This document shows, piece by piece, positions 27,828 to 36,672 of a stretch of DNA of 64,000 nucleotides (positions are counted from its first letter, which is position 1; each line of letters opens with the position of its first letter). The translations under genes and the position numbers were made by a program. A model generated the notes under the pieces. That model saw only the letters and a program-made list of their open reading frames with translations. It did no database searches and had not been told where the DNA came from. Source of the DNA: Gammaproteobacteria bacterium (GTDB taxonomy: Bacteria > Pseudomonadota > Gammaproteobacteria > Pseudomonadales > Pseudomonadaceae); the NCBI GenBank assembly GCA_903970465.1, contig CAJCIO010000001.1, forward strand, positions 1 to 64,000, in the 5' to 3' direction.

Positions 27828-28448
27828 ATGCGAGCTGATCTAGAAATCATCCAGGACTGGATCCCCGCCGGCAGCCGCGTGCTCGACCTGGGCTGCGGCG
27901 ACGGCGAACTGCTGGCCTGGCTGCGCGACCACAAGCAGGTGAGCGGCTACGGGCTGGAAATCGATGCCGACAACATCACCGAATGCGTGCGCAAAGGCAT
28001 CAACGTGATCGAACAGGACCTCGACAAGGGCCTGGGCAATTTCGCCAGCAACAGTTTCGACGTGGTGGTCATGACCCAGGCGCTGCAAGCCGTGGAGTAT
28101 CCGGATCGGATCCTCGACGAAATGCTCCGTGTCGGTCGCCAGTGCATCATCACCTTCCCCAATTTCGGCCACTGGCGCTGCCGCTGGTACCTGGCGAGCA
28201 AGGGCCGGATGCCAGTGTCGGATTTTCTCCCGTACACCTGGTACAACACGCCGAACATCCACTTCTGCACCTTCAAGGATTTCGAGGCGTTGTGCCAGGA
28301 ACGCACCGCGCAGGTTCTCGACCGCCTGGCCGTCGATCAGCAGCACCGCCACGGGTGGGCCAGCAAGCTATGGCCTAATCTGTTAGGGGAGATCGGTATC
28401 TATCGGGTCCAGAGCCCTGGTCTGCAGGCTCATCAGGTCGCGGTGTAG
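27828..28448 (+). CDS. metW: MetW, methionine biosynthesis protein
   Basis: A 206-residue protein with a SAM-methyltransferase-like fold. It has motif I VLDLGCGDGELLAWL, the acidic strand end GLEIDA, VVVMTQALQAVEYP, then FPNFGHWRCRWYL and PYTWYNTPNIHFCTFKDFE. MetW is almost always encoded beside metX in proteobacteria and is thought to assist the homoserine acyltransferase step. It sits 7 bp from metX. In PAO1 a DUF4426 gene comes next; here rdgB starts 57 bp downstream. Confidence 0.94.
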   Translation: MRADLEIIQDWIPAGSRVLDLGCGDGELLAWLRDHKQVSGYGLEIDADNITECVRKGINVIEQDLDKGLGNFASNSFDVVVMTQALQAVEYPDRILDEMLRVGRQCIITFPNFGHWRCRWYLASKGRMPVSDFLPYTWYNTPNIHFCTFKDFEALCQERTAQVLDRLAVDQQHRHGWASKLWPNLLGEIGIYRVQSPGLQAHQVAV

Positions 28449-28459
28449 CGCTGCGGTCG

Positions 28460-28495
28460 TTTGCGATATTTTTCGGGGCAAGCCCCATCGCTACA
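28460..28495. repeat. Single REP-like unit
   Basis: TTTTTCGGGGCAAGCCCCAT followed by CGCTACAAG is a solitary REP hairpin filling the short metW-rdgB gap, close to the rdgB ribosome-binding region. Confidence 0.6.
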
Positions 28496-28505
28496 AGGCA
28501 ACCTC

Positions 28506-29105
28506 ATGAATTTCAAGCAACTCGTATTGGCCAGCCATAACCCCGGCAAGCTCAAGGAACTCCAGGCCATGCTCGGCGACGCGGTGCAACTGCGCTCGAT
28601 CGGCGAGTTCAGCCAGGTAGAACCCGAAGAAACCGGTCTGTCGTTCGTCGAAAACGCCATCCTCAAGGCCCGCAGCGCCGCGCGTATCTCCGGGCTGCCG
28701 GCGTTGGCCGACGACTCAGGGCTGGCGGTGGATTACCTCGGCGGCGCGCCGGGCATCTATTCTGCGCGCTACGCCGACGGCAAAGGCGACGCCGCCAATA
28801 ACGCCAAGCTGCTGGACGCCCTCAAGGCCGTACCCGAGGCCGAACGCGGCGCGCAGTTCGTCTGCGTGCTGGCCTTGGTTCGGCACGCCGAAGACCCGCT
28901 GCCGATTCTCTGCGAAGGCCTGTGGCACGGGCGCATCCTGCACGCGGCCAGCGGCGACCACGGCTTTGGCTATGACCCCCTGTTCTGGGTACCAGAGCGC
29001 AGTTGCTCGAGCGCCGAACTGAGCCCCAGCGAAAAGAACCTGCTGAGCCATCGGGCTCGGGCCATGGCCATCCTGCGTCAGCGTTTGAGCCTGGAACAGG
29101 AATGA
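28506..29105 (+). CDS. rdgB: dITP/XTP pyrophosphatase (non-canonical purine NTPase)
   Basis: RdgB removes non-canonical purine nucleotides (ITP, dITP, XTP) from the pool. The 199-residue protein shows the HAM1 family motifs [61 protein letters not shown] [12 protein letters not shown], and LSHRARAM. The start at 28506 ([10 protein letters not shown]) is chosen because upstream in-frame codons come from REP sequence. The stop overlaps the hemW start (ATGA). Confidence 0.97.
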   Translation: MNFKQLVLASHNPGKLKELQAMLGDAVQLRSIGEFSQVEPEETGLSFVENAILKARSAARISGLPALADDSGLAVDYLGGAPGIYSARYADGKGDAANNAKLLDALKAVPEAERGAQFVCVLALVRHAEDPLPILCEGLWHGRILHAASGDHGFGYDPLFWVPERSCSSAELSPSEKNLLSHRARAMAILRQRLSLEQE

Positions 29106-30310
29106 CCGGCGACACCCATACTCTGCACCTTGGCGCCAGCGGGTTTTCCTCGCAGGCACCACGCCCGGGGCTGCCGCAGTTGCCGCCGCTGTCGCTGTAC
29201 ATCCACATCCCCTGGTGCGTACGCAAATGCCCGTATTGCGATTTCAACTCGCATACGGCCAGCGCGGTGCTGCCCGAGGAAGAATACGTGGATGCCCTGT
29301 TGGCCGATCTCGATCAAGACTTGCCGGCCGTCTACGGCCGACCGCTGACGTCGATCTTCTTCGGTGGCGGCACACCCAGTCTGTTCAGCGCAAAGGCACT
29401 GGGGCGTTTGCTGGCCGGGGTCGAGTTGCGAATTCCGTTCGCGTCGGACATCGAGATCACTCTGGAAGCCAACCCGGGCACTTTCGAGCAGGACAAGTTC
29501 GTCGCCTATCGCGGGCTGGGCATCAATCGCCTGTCGATCGGTATCCAGAGCTTCCAGGAAGCCAAGCTGCTAGCGCTGGGCCGCATCCACAATGGTGACG
29601 AAGCAATCCGCGCCGCAGACATGGCGCGCAAGGCTGGCTTCGACAACTTCAATCTCGACCTCATGCACGGGCTGCCCGATCAGTCCCTTGACGATGCGCT
29701 GGGCGACCTGCGCCAAGCCATCGCCATGGCGCCGACCCATTTGTCCTGGTATCAGCTGACCCTGGAGCCGAACACGGTGTTCTGGAATCAGCCGCCCTTG
29801 CTGCCCGAGGATGACACCCTCTGGGACATCCAGGAGGCCGGCCAGGCGCTGCTGGCAAGCCATGGCTTCGCCCAGTACGAAGTCTCCGCCTACGCCCAGC
29901 CAGGGCGCCCGGCGCGGCACAACCTCAACTACTGGAGCTTCGGCGACTTTATCGGGATCGGTGCCGGTGCCCACGGCAAGCTCAGCAACCCGGACGGCAG
30001 CATCCTGCGCACCTGGAAAACCCGGCTGCCCAAGGACTATCTGAATCCGGCCAAGCCGTTTCAGGCGGGCAACAAAGCGCTGACAGACGACGAGCTGCCG
30101 TTCGAATTCCTGATGAATGCCTTGCGCCTGACCGATGGCGTGGAGGCCGAGCTGTATCATCTGCGCACCGGGCTGGAGCTGCATAGCCTGGCTCATGCGC
30201 GCCGCGAGGCCGAACAAAAAGGCCTTTTGCAGGTCGAACCGTCGCGCCTGGCTGCGACCCCACGGGGACAGCTGTTCCTCAACGATCTGCTGCAGTATTT
30301 CTTGACCTAA
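29102..30310 (+). CDS. hemW: HemW, radical SAM heme chaperone
   Basis: A 402-residue coproporphyrinogen dehydrogenase-like radical SAM protein. The [4Fe-4S] motif is [10 protein letters not shown] (CxxxCxxC) preceded by LSLYIHIPW. Other features are [30 protein letters not shown] and the C-terminal HemW domain with [10 protein letters not shown]. HemW proteins bind and transfer heme and are not HemN coproporphyrinogen oxidases. The ATG at 29102 overlaps the rdgB TGA by 4 bp. The N-terminus is about 30 residues longer than in E. coli. Confidence 0.95.
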   Translation: MTGDTHTLHLGASGFSSQAPRPGLPQLPPLSLYIHIPWCVRKCPYCDFNSHTASAVLPEEEYVDALLADLDQDLPAVYGRPLTSIFFGGGTPSLFSAKALGRLLAGVELRIPFASDIEITLEANPGTFEQDKFVAYRGLGINRLSIGIQSFQEAKLLALGRIHNGDEAIRAADMARKAGFDNFNLDLMHGLPDQSLDDALGDLRQAIAMAPTHLSWYQLTLEPNTVFWNQPPLLPEDDTLWDIQEAGQALLASHGFAQYEVSAYAQPGRPARHNLNYWSFGDFIGIGAGAHGKLSNPDGSILRTWKTRLPKDYLNPAKPFQAGNKALTDDELPFEFLMNALRLTDGVEAELYHLRTGLELHSLAHARREAEQKGLLQVEPSRLAATPRGQLFLNDLLQYFLT

Positions 30311-30319
30311 GGATTACCC

Positions 30320-30643
30320 ATGGATTTTGTTCTCGACCTGCTGGCGTCCATGTCTCGCTGGAGCCGCAGCCACATCTCGGAGATCGCTTTGGCGTTGGTG
30401 GGCTGTCTGCTGGTGCTGTTCGGCGCCGACTTCAAAGGCTGGATCGAAGGCCGCCTGGGTGCATTGGCCGGAGCGCTGCGGGTGCCGGTGATGGCGCTGG
30501 TGTGTGCGGTGGGTAGCGGCGCGGCGCTGATCTACGTGACGCCCTGGGTGATCCGCGGGCTGAGCCAGTTCAACAACTACAGCCTGGCGCCGGTGCTGTT
30601 GGTGGTGCTGGTGTTGATCGGCGTGGTTGCCGATAGACGCTGA
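30320..30643 (+). CDS. DUF3392 small membrane protein
   Basis: A 107-residue protein with three hydrophobic stretches (IALALVGCLLVLFGA, VPVMALVCAVGSGAALIYVTPWVI, LAPVLLVVLVLIGVV) and an amphipathic N-terminus. It resembles the DUF3392 family, which has no assigned function. It lies 9 bp after hemW and is probably the last gene of the rdgB-hemW operon. It converges with trmB across REP sequence. Confidence 0.82.
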   Translation: MDFVLDLLASMSRWSRSHISEIALALVGCLLVLFGADFKGWIEGRLGALAGALRVPVMALVCAVGSGAALIYVTPWVIRGLSQFNNYSLAPVLLVVLVLIGVVADRR

Positions 30644-30654
30644 AGGCCCAAGCC

Positions 30655-30745
30655 CCCCCATGTGGGTCAGAGCCCGCTCCCACAGGTATACGACGCTGGA
30701 TCTAGCGACTCTGTAGGAGCAAGGCTTGCCCGCGAAGGGGCCAGC
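30655..30745. repeat. REP-like pair (diverged)
   Basis: One unit at 30662-30685 (GTGGGTCAGAGCCCGCTCCC) and another at 30711-30738 (CTGTAGGAGCAAGGCTTGCC), between convergent DUF3392 and trmB. The two units belong to different REP subtypes, so they do not pair perfectly. Confidence 0.6.
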
Positions 30746-30760
30746 AAGCCTTGAACGATT

Positions 30761-31486
30761 TCAGTCAACCTTCTCGAACTTCAAGTCCCACACCCCATGC
30801 CCCAGCCGCTCGCCGCGGCGCTCGAACTTGGTCACCGGACGCTCGGCCGGGCGTGGCACGCACTTGCCGTCTTCGGCCAGGTTGCGATAACCGGGCGCCA
30901 CGCTCATCACTTCCAGCATGTACTCGGCGTAGGGTTCCCAGTCAGTGGCCATGTGCAACACGCCGCCTGGCTTGAGCTTGCTGCGCACCCGCTCGGCAAA
31001 GGACGCCTGAACGATACGGCGCTTGTGATGACGGCTCTTGTGCCACGGGTCAGGGAAGAAAAGCATCAAGCGATCGAGACTGTTGTCGGCGATGCAGCGG
31101 TTCAGCACTTCGATCGCGTCGCAATCGTAGACACGCAGGTTGGTCAGACCTTGGGTCAGCACGCCGTTGAGCAGCGCGCCGACACCCGGCCGGTGCACTT
31201 CCACACCAATAAAGTCCTGCTCCGGTGCAGCAGCCGCCATTTCCAGCAGCGAGTGGCCCATGCCGAAGCCGATTTCCAGGGAGCGTGGGGCCGAACGACC
31301 GAATACCTGATCATAGTCCACTGGCGCATCGGCCAACGGCAGGACGAACAGCGGCGTGCCCTGGTCCAGGCCCTTTTGCTGGCCTTCGGTCATGCGCCCG
31401 GCGCGCATTACAAAACTCTTGATGCGGCGATGTTTGGACTCGTCTGCGTCTTCTACGGTGTTCGGCGTTTCGTTTGATTCAGTCAT
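30761..31486 (-). CDS. trmB: tRNA (guanine(46)-N(7))-methyltransferase
   Basis: TrmB makes m7G46 in tRNA. The 241-residue protein has the SAM site [30 protein letters not shown], the substrate-binding [18 protein letters not shown] and [12 protein letters not shown], plus the C-terminal [21 protein letters not shown] 31486 is used; the TTG just before it (31489) is not needed. It is the downstream gene of a thiS-thiG-trmB unit, 9 bp after thiG. Confidence 0.97.
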   Translation of the reverse strand: MTESNETPNTVEDADESKHRRIKSFVMRAGRMTEGQQKGLDQGTPLFVLPLADAPVDYDQVFGRSAPRSLEIGFGMGHSLLEMAAAAPEQDFIGVEVHRPGVGALLNGVLTQGLTNLRVYDCDAIEVLNRCIADNSLDRLMLFFPDPWHKSRHHKRRIVQASFAERVRSKLKPGGVLHMATDWEPYAEYMLEVMSVAPGYRNLAEDGKCVPRPAERPVTKFERRGERLGHGVWDLKFEKVD

Positions 31487-31495
31487 CAACGGCTC

Positions 31496-32290
31496 TTACT
31501 TGATCAGGCCATCCAGCGGCGAGGATGCGCTGGCATAGAGTTTTTTCGGCATGCGGCCGGCGAGGTAGGCCATGCGCCCGGCGATGATCGCGTGCTTCAT
31601 GGCTTCGCCCATCAGAATCGGGTCCTGGGCATGGGCGATCGCCGAGTTCATCAACACGGCTTCACAGCCCAGCTCCATGGCGATGGTGGCATCGGACGCG
31701 GTACCGACACCGGCATCCACCAGCACAGGGACCTTGGCTTCTTCGAGGATGATCTGCAGGTTGTACGGATTGCAGATGCCCAGGCCGGTACCAATCAGGC
31801 CCGCCAGCGGCATCACGGCGATGCAGCCGATTTCTGCCAGCTGGCGCGCGATGATCGGGTCGTCGCTGGTGTACACCATGACGTCGAAACCGTCCTTGAC
31901 CAGCACTTCGGCGGCCTTAAGGGTTTCGATCACGTTAGGGAACAGGGTTTTCTGGTCAGCCAGCACTTCAAGCTTGACCAGCTTGTGGCCGTCGAGCAGT
32001 TCACGGGCCAGGCGGCAGGTGCGCACGGCCTCGATCGCGTCATAGCAACCTGCGGTGTTAGGCAGAATGGTGTAACGATCCGGCGGCAGGATATCCAGCA
32101 GGTTCGGCTCACCCGGATTTTGCCCGATGTTGGTCCGGCGCACGGCGACGGTGACGATTTCGGCGCCCGAGGCCTCGATAGCCAGGCGGGTCTGTTCCAT
32201 GTCGCGGTATTTGCCGGTACCGACCAGCAGGCGCGACCCGTAGGTGCGACCGGCCAGGGTGAAAGGCTTGTCAGTGCGAGCGTTGCTCAT
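31496..32290 (-). CDS. thiG: Thiazole synthase
   Basis: ThiG forms the thiazole phosphate of thiamine from deoxyxylulose phosphate, dehydroglycine and ThiS-thiocarboxylate. The 264-residue TIM-barrel protein contains [17 protein letters not shown], the Schiff-base lysine region [28 protein letters not shown] and [13 protein letters not shown]. It directly follows thiS on the minus strand (52 bp), as expected for its sulfur donor partner. Confidence 0.97.
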   Translation of the reverse strand: MSNARTDKPFTLAGRTYGSRLLVGTGKYRDMEQTRLAIEASGAEIVTVAVRRTNIGQNPGEPNLLDILPPDRYTILPNTAGCYDAIEAVRTCRLARELLDGHKLVKLEVLADQKTLFPNVIETLKAAEVLVKDGFDVMVYTSDDPIIARQLAEIGCIAVMPLAGLIGTGLGICNPYNLQIILEEAKVPVLVDAGVGTASDATIAMELGCEAVLMNSAIAHAQDPILMGEAMKHAIIAGRMAYLAGRMPKKLYASASSPLDGLIK

Positions 32291-32342
32291 CGGTCATCCT
32301 CTTGCGGTTGAGGTGTAAGGGCGTAGCGAGCGAAGGGACAGC

Positions 32343-32543
32343 CTAGCCGCCACCGATGGCGTGCACCACTTCGACCTGATCGCCTTCACTGAGGGCGGTC
32401 GCGGCATGATGGCTGCGCGGCACGATGTCCAGGTTGAGCTCGACGGCCACGCGGCGCCCGGTCAACTCCAGACGCACAAGCAGCGCCGCGACGGTCTCGC
32501 CGTCGGGCAGTTCGTAGGGTTCACCGTTCAGCTGGATACGCAT
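32343..32543 (-). CDS. thiS: ThiS, sulfur carrier protein for thiazole synthesis
   Basis: A 66-residue ubiquitin-like protein ending in the obligatory Gly-Gly (HAIGGG), which becomes a thiocarboxylate. It begins MRIQLNGEPYELPDG. The longer in-frame upstream extension is not family-like, so the start is set at 32543. It is the first gene of thiS-thiG-trmB. The upstream 230 bp carry a large inverted repeat rather than a recognisable TPP riboswitch. Confidence 0.93.
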   Translation of the reverse strand: MRIQLNGEPYELPDGETVAALLVRLELTGRRVAVELNLDIVPRSHHAATALSEGDQVEVVHAIGGG

Positions 32544-32651
32544 GCGACTGGCAGCCATTATTTTCAAGGGGGGGCATTCTAGCCCGATCACTGCCGATGA
32601 CCAAGATGCGGGGGCACCATTCGTCTTGGGCAAGGATGACGCCGATGGATC

Positions 32652-32760
32652 GGTCAACCCTGTGCAGAGGAGGCTTGCTCCCGAGAGGCCGGGACTGCCT
32701 CACTGCGGCGTGTCAATTATGGCCTATCGGGATCAAGCCCCCCTTACCACAGGGTTGACC
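32652..32760. repeat. REP-like element with 13-bp terminal inverted repeat
   Basis: GGTCAACCCTGTG (32652-32664) and CACAGGGTTGACC (32748-32760) are exact complements that bracket REP-like cores (GAGGAGGCTTGCTCCCGAGA and ATCAAGCCCCCC). It lies between the DUF423 stop and the thiS promoter region. Confidence 0.55.
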
Positions 32761-32772
32761 CGAGGTTCGTGA

Positions 32773-33144
32773 TCAGCCCAACCGCCACGCCGCCAAACCC
32801 AGGCATACCCAGCCAGCAAGAAACGCCAAGCCGCCGAATGGCGTGATGATGCCCAGCTTGCCAATCCCAGTCAGGGTCAACGTATAGAGGCTGCCGGAAA
32901 ACAGCACGATGCCCACGCAGAACAATACCCCTGCCCAATTCATGAGGCGCCCAGGCACCTGGGCGCAAAGGATGGCGACCGCCAGCAGTGCCAGGGCGTG
33001 GATCAACTGGTAGGTGACGCCGGTGTGGAACACTGCCAGGTAATCCGTGCTCAAGCGATCCTTGAGCCCGTGGGCGGCAAAGGCGCCGAGGCCAACGCCG
33101 GTAAAGCCGAAAAAAGCCGCCAACAGCAAAAAACTGCGAAGCAT
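32773..33144 (-). CDS. DUF423 membrane protein
   Basis: A 123-residue protein with four hydrophobic helices, of the YgdD/DUF423 family: LLLAAFFGFTGVGLGAFAAHGLK, FHTGVTYQLIHALALLAVA, FSGSLYTLTLTG and ITPFGGLAFLAGW. No function is established. The start at MLRSFLLLAAFF (33144) gives the family length. It is divergent from mtgA across 77 bp. Confidence 0.9.
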   Translation of the reverse strand: MLRSFLLLAAFFGFTGVGLGAFAAHGLKDRLSTDYLAVFHTGVTYQLIHALALLAVAILCAQVPGRLMNWAGVLFCVGIVLFSGSLYTLTLTGIGKLGIITPFGGLAFLAGWVCLGLAAWRLG

Positions 33145-33221
33145 CTGGAAACTCCGGGGACAGGTGTTGAGGCACAGGGTCTGTATAATGGCCCGCTCAC
33201 CCGCTTTGGCCAAGCCTATCC

Positions 33222-33944
33222 ATGCTGCGTACCCTTCTGCATCGCCTCAAAAAAGCCCTGCTCTGGTTCGCTGTCGGCAGCGTCCTCCTGGTCCTGGCGT
33301 TCCGCTGGATCCCGCCGCCGGGGACCATGCTGATGGTCGAGCGCAAGATCGAATCCCTGACCGATGGCCAGCCCATTGACCTGCAGCGCAGTTGGCAGCC
33401 CTGGTCGAAGATCTCCGACGACCTCAAGGTGGCCGTCATCGCCGGCGAAGACCAGCACTTCGCGGAACACTGGGGCTTCGATCTGCCAGCCATTCAAGCG
33501 GCTTTCCTGCATAACGAGCAAGGCGGCACGGTCCGCGGCGCCAGTACCATCAGCCAGCAAGTGGCCAAGAACGTATTCCTGTGGTCCGGGCGCAGCTACG
33601 TGCGCAAGGGTCTTGAAGCCTGGTTCACGGTATTGATCGAGGTGCTGTGGCCCAAGCAGCGGATTCTCGAGGTGTACCTCAACAGCGCAGAATGGGACGA
33701 CGGCGTGTTCGGCGCTCAGGCCGCCGCGCAGCATCACTTTGGTGTGAACGCGGCCACCTTGTCGCGCCAGCAGGCCAGCTATCTGGCCGCCGTGTTGCCC
33801 AACCCGCGCAACTGGAGCGCCAGCCGCCCCAGCGCCTATGTACAGCGTCGAGCCGGCTGGATTCGCCAGCAGATGGGGCAATTGGGTGGAGACGATTACC
33901 TGCTGCGGCTGAACGACTCGCGCAAGGCGCCTTGGGCGCAGTAG
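33222..33944 (+). CDS. mtgA: Monofunctional biosynthetic peptidoglycan transglycosylase
   Basis: MtgA polymerises lipid II glycan strands. It is a 240-residue GT51 enzyme with one N-terminal membrane anchor (about 11-28). Motifs are AVIAGEDQHFAEHWGFD (catalytic Glu at about 76), GASTISQQVAKNVFLW, RKGLEAWFTVLIE and KQRILEVYLNSAEWDDGVFG. It is followed by a strong bidirectional terminator shared with convergent rpoH. Confidence 0.96.
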   Translation: MLRTLLHRLKKALLWFAVGSVLLVLAFRWIPPPGTMLMVERKIESLTDGQPIDLQRSWQPWSKISDDLKVAVIAGEDQHFAEHWGFDLPAIQAAFLHNEQGGTVRGASTISQQVAKNVFLWSGRSYVRKGLEAWFTVLIEVLWPKQRILEVYLNSAEWDDGVFGAQAAAQHHFGVNAATLSRQQASYLAAVLPNPRNWSASRPSAYVQRRAGWIRQQMGQLGGDDYLLRLNDSRKAPWAQ

Positions 33945-33966
33945 CCGATTTTTGGGATGGACCACA

Positions 33967-33996
33967 AAAAAGCCCTGAACAGTGTCAGGGCTTTTT
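33967..33996. terminator. Bidirectional Rho-independent terminator, mtgA/rpoH
   Basis: AAAAAGCCCTGA pairs with TCAGGGCTTTTT (12 bp, 6-nt loop). A T-run on each strand makes it usable by both convergent genes. Confidence 0.92.
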
Positions 33997-34014
33997 AACT
34001 TTCAAGCTCAACGC

Positions 34015-34869
34015 TTACGCAGCGATCGACACCTTGAGCTTGTTCATCGCGCTTTTTTCCAGCTGACGAATCCGTTCGGCCGACACGTTGTACTTTTCAG
34101 CCAACTCGTGCAACGTGGCTTTCTCTTCAGCCAACCAGCGCTGATAGAGAATGTCGCGGCTGCGGTCGTCCAATACTTCCAGCGCTTCGTGCAGGTTGCT
34201 GTTGGAATTGTCGCTCCAGTCAGCATCCTCCAACTGACGCGCCGGATCGTAGCGGTGGTCTTCAAGATAGTTGGCAGGCGACTGGAAGGCACTGTCGTCG
34301 TCCGCTTCCGCGGCCGGATCGAAGGCCATGTCCTGGCCCGTCAGACGGCTTTCCATCTCGCGCACTTCACGAGGCTCTACGCCCAGACTTTCAGCCACAC
34401 GGTGCACTTCTTCATTGTTCAGCCAGGCCAAGCGCTTTTTCTGGCTGCGCAGATTGAAGAACAGCTTGCGCTGAGCCTTGGTGGTCGCGACCTTGACGAT
34501 CCGCCAGTTACGCAGGATGAACTCGTGGATTTCAGCCTTGATCCAGTGCACAGCAAACGACACAAGCCGCACACCCATTTCAGGGTTGAAGCGCTTGACC
34601 GCCTTCATCAGGCCGACGTTGCCTTCCTGGATCAGGTCGGCTTGCGCCAGGCCATATCCGGAATAGCTACGAGCGATATGTACAACGAAACGCAGGTGGG
34701 CGAGCACCATCTGCCGAGCCGCCCCTAGATCCTGTTCGTAAAATAGACTCTCGGCCAGTGAACGCTCCTGCTCGGGTGTCAGCAGTGGAATGCTGTTCAC
34801 CGTGTGCACATAGGCCTCCAGGTTCGCACCCGGGACCAAGGCATAAGCAGGTTGCAACGAAGTGGTCAT
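34015..34869 (-). CDS. rpoH: Heat-shock sigma factor sigma-32
   Basis: A 284-residue sigma70-family factor directing RNA polymerase to heat-shock promoters. Region 2 contains [38 protein letters not shown] and [23 protein letters not shown]. The diagnostic RpoH box [15 protein letters not shown] follows. Region 4 ends with [25 protein letters not shown]. It lies downstream of ftsX on the same strand, as in E. coli and PAO1. A 109-bp gap upstream should hold its own promoter(s). Confidence 0.97.
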   Translation of the reverse strand: MTTSLQPAYALVPGANLEAYVHTVNSIPLLTPEQERSLAESLFYEQDLGAARQMVLAHLRFVVHIARSYSGYGLAQADLIQEGNVGLMKAVKRFNPEMGVRLVSFAVHWIKAEIHEFILRNWRIVKVATTKAQRKLFFNLRSQKKRLAWLNNEEVHRVAESLGVEPREVREMESRLTGQDMAFDPAAEADDDSAFQSPANYLEDHRYDPARQLEDADWSDNSNSNLHEALEVLDDRSRDILYQRWLAEEKATLHELAEKYNVSAERIRQLEKSAMNKLKVSIAA

Positions 34870-34978
34870 ACAAAAACCTCCGACTCACGTGACTCGTGCA
34901 GTTCAGCACTGCAAATAGGACAGGGAACCGAGAACCAAGTTCCCACATGCTGAAGGGACGTAAGTACTGTGAAAATAA

Positions 34979-36004
34979 TTAGCGTGGCGCCAGTTCTCGC
35001 AAATGACGCGCCACCGCAATCCATGCACCGATATACCCTAACAGCACTGCTCCTAGCAATAGGGACAGTCCGTCCGAGGGGGGTACTCCGCCCAGGGCAA
35101 AGTCACTTCCGTAGAGGCCGGAAAGCCCGACCACCGCGCCGTTCAGCCAGTCAAGGCCAAATGCCAGTATGCCCCATGAAAGAATTCCTGCACCCAGCCC
35201 GTACAAGGCGCCCATGTACAAGAAGGGCCTGCGCACATAGCTATCGGTACCGCCCACCAGCTTGATCACTTCGATCTCGATGCGACGATTTTCGATGTGC
35301 AGACGAATAGTGTTACCAATTACTAGCAGCAAAGCCGCCACCAGCAATACCGTCAACCCGAAGACGAATCGATCCCCCAGCTTGAGAATCGCCGCGAGCC
35401 GCTCGACCCATACCAGGTCCAACTGTGCCTGCTGCACGCTAGGCAGCTCCGACAGGGTCTGGCGCAACGACTCCAGCGCGGCCTTGTCGACCTCGAGTGG
35501 CGTCACCACCACGACCCCAGGCAAGGGGTTCTGCGGCAGTTCCTTGATTGCTTCGCCTAGCCCGGATTGCTGCTGGAACTCATCGAGGGCGCGCTTCTTG
35601 TCGATGTACTCGGCGTCCGCCACGCCACCCAGGGCCTTGGCCTTGGCCACCAGCGCCTGACCATCGCTGTCGCTCGCGTTGAGGTCCATATACAGGGATA
35701 TCTGCGCCGCACGCTGCCAGGAGCCACCCAGCCGCTCGACGTTCTTGAGCAGCAACGACAGCCCCATGGGCAGGCTCAACGCCACTGCCATCACCAGACA
35801 GGTGAAAAAACTGCCGATGGGCTGCTTGGCCAAACGTCGCAAGCTGTCCAGCAAGCTGGCACGGTGGTTTTCGATCCAGGCGTGAAACAGCTGGCTGAAC
35901 GCCGGGCCGTCGTCGTCGTTGTGCGGTTTTTTCTTCTGGGGTTCCTGATCGACAGGCTTGGGCGCCACACGATCCGAGACTTTAGGGCTACGTGTCGCAC
36001 TCAT
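34979..36004 (-). CDS. ftsX: FtsX, cell division ABC-type membrane protein
   Basis: A 341-residue inner-membrane protein that with FtsE regulates septal peptidoglycan hydrolases. It has a cytoplasmic Lys/Asp-rich N-terminus and a first helix around 75-95 (FFTCLVMAVALSLPMGLSLLL). A periplasmic loop with DLNASDSD is followed by three C-terminal helices and the conserved RLHIENRRIEIEVIKLVGGTDSYVRRPFLYMG. Its ATG overlaps the ftsE stop by 4 bp. Confidence 0.96.
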   Translation of the reverse strand: MSATRSPKVSDRVAPKPVDQEPQKKKPHNDDDGPAFSQLFHAWIENHRASLLDSLRRLAKQPIGSFFTCLVMAVALSLPMGLSLLLKNVERLGGSWQRAAQISLYMDLNASDSDGQALVAKAKALGGVADAEYIDKKRALDEFQQQSGLGEAIKELPQNPLPGVVVVTPLEVDKAALESLRQTLSELPSVQQAQLDLVWVERLAAILKLGDRFVFGLTVLLVAALLLVIGNTIRLHIENRRIEIEVIKLVGGTDSYVRRPFLYMGALYGLGAGILSWGILAFGLDWLNGAVVGLSGLYGSDFALGGVPPSDGLSLLLGAVLLGYIGAWIAVARHLRELAPR

Positions 36005-36672
36005 TGGCCGGCCTCCCCGTCACCGATCAAGCGGCCGCGCTGCAAGGTCAGCATGCGATGGCGCATACGCGCGATCAGGGCCAGGTCGTGACTGGCGATC
36101 AGCACGCTGGTGCCCAGGCGATTGATGTCTTCGAATACGCCCATGATCTCCGCAGCCAGCCGCGGGTCGAGGTTACCGGTGGGTTCATCCGCCAGCAGCA
36201 AGGCTGGGCGGTGGACGATCGCACGGGCGATACCGACGCGTTGCTGCTGCCCGGTGGACAGGTCGCCGGGGTACAGCTCGGCCTTGTCCGCCAGGGCCAC
36301 ACGCTCCAGCGCCGAATCGACACGTTTGGCGATCTCGGGCTTGGACAGGCCAAGGATCTGCAGCGGCAAGGCGATGTTGTTGAACACCGTGCGATCGAAC
36401 AGGAGCTGGTGATTCTGGAAGACCACGCCGATCTGCCGACGCAAGAATGGAATCTGCGCGTTGGTGATCTGCCCCAGATCCTGCCCGGCCAACAGCAATT
36501 TGCCACTGGTCGGCCGCTCCATGGCCAGCAACAGGCGCAGCAGAGTGCTCTTGCCGGCACCGGAGTGACCCGTCACGAACAGAAATTCGCCACGGCGAAC
36601 TCGGAAACTCAGCTCGTGCAGGCCGACATGGCCATTGGGATAGCGCTTGGCAACCTGTTCGAATCGAATCAT
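36001..36672 (-). CDS. ftsE: FtsE, cell division ATP-binding protein
   Basis: A 223-residue ABC ATPase. Walker A is GHSGAGKSTLL, the Q-loop follows in VVFQNHQLL, the signature is LSTGQQQRVGIARAI, and Walker B is LLLADEPTGNLD followed by SHDLALI. Its start overlaps the ftsY stop and its stop overlaps the ftsX start, each by 4 bp, giving the tightly coupled ftsY-ftsE-ftsX operon. Confidence 0.97.
   Translation of the reverse strand: MIRFEQVAKRYPNGHVGLHELSFRVRRGEFLFVTGHSGAGKSTLLRLLLAMERPTSGKLLLAGQDLGQITNAQIPFLRRQIGVVFQNHQLLFDRTVFNNIALPLQILGLSKPEIAKRVDSALERVALADKAELYPGDLSTGQQQRVGIARAIVHRPALLLADEPTGNLDPRLAAEIMGVFEDINRLGTSVLIASHDLALIARMRHRMLTLQRGRLIGDGEAGQ

Noticed and set aside
32544..32772. TPP riboswitch before thiS
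   Set aside because: The expected CUGAGA and ACCUGA-type blocks were not found; the region holds a REP-like inverted repeat instead.
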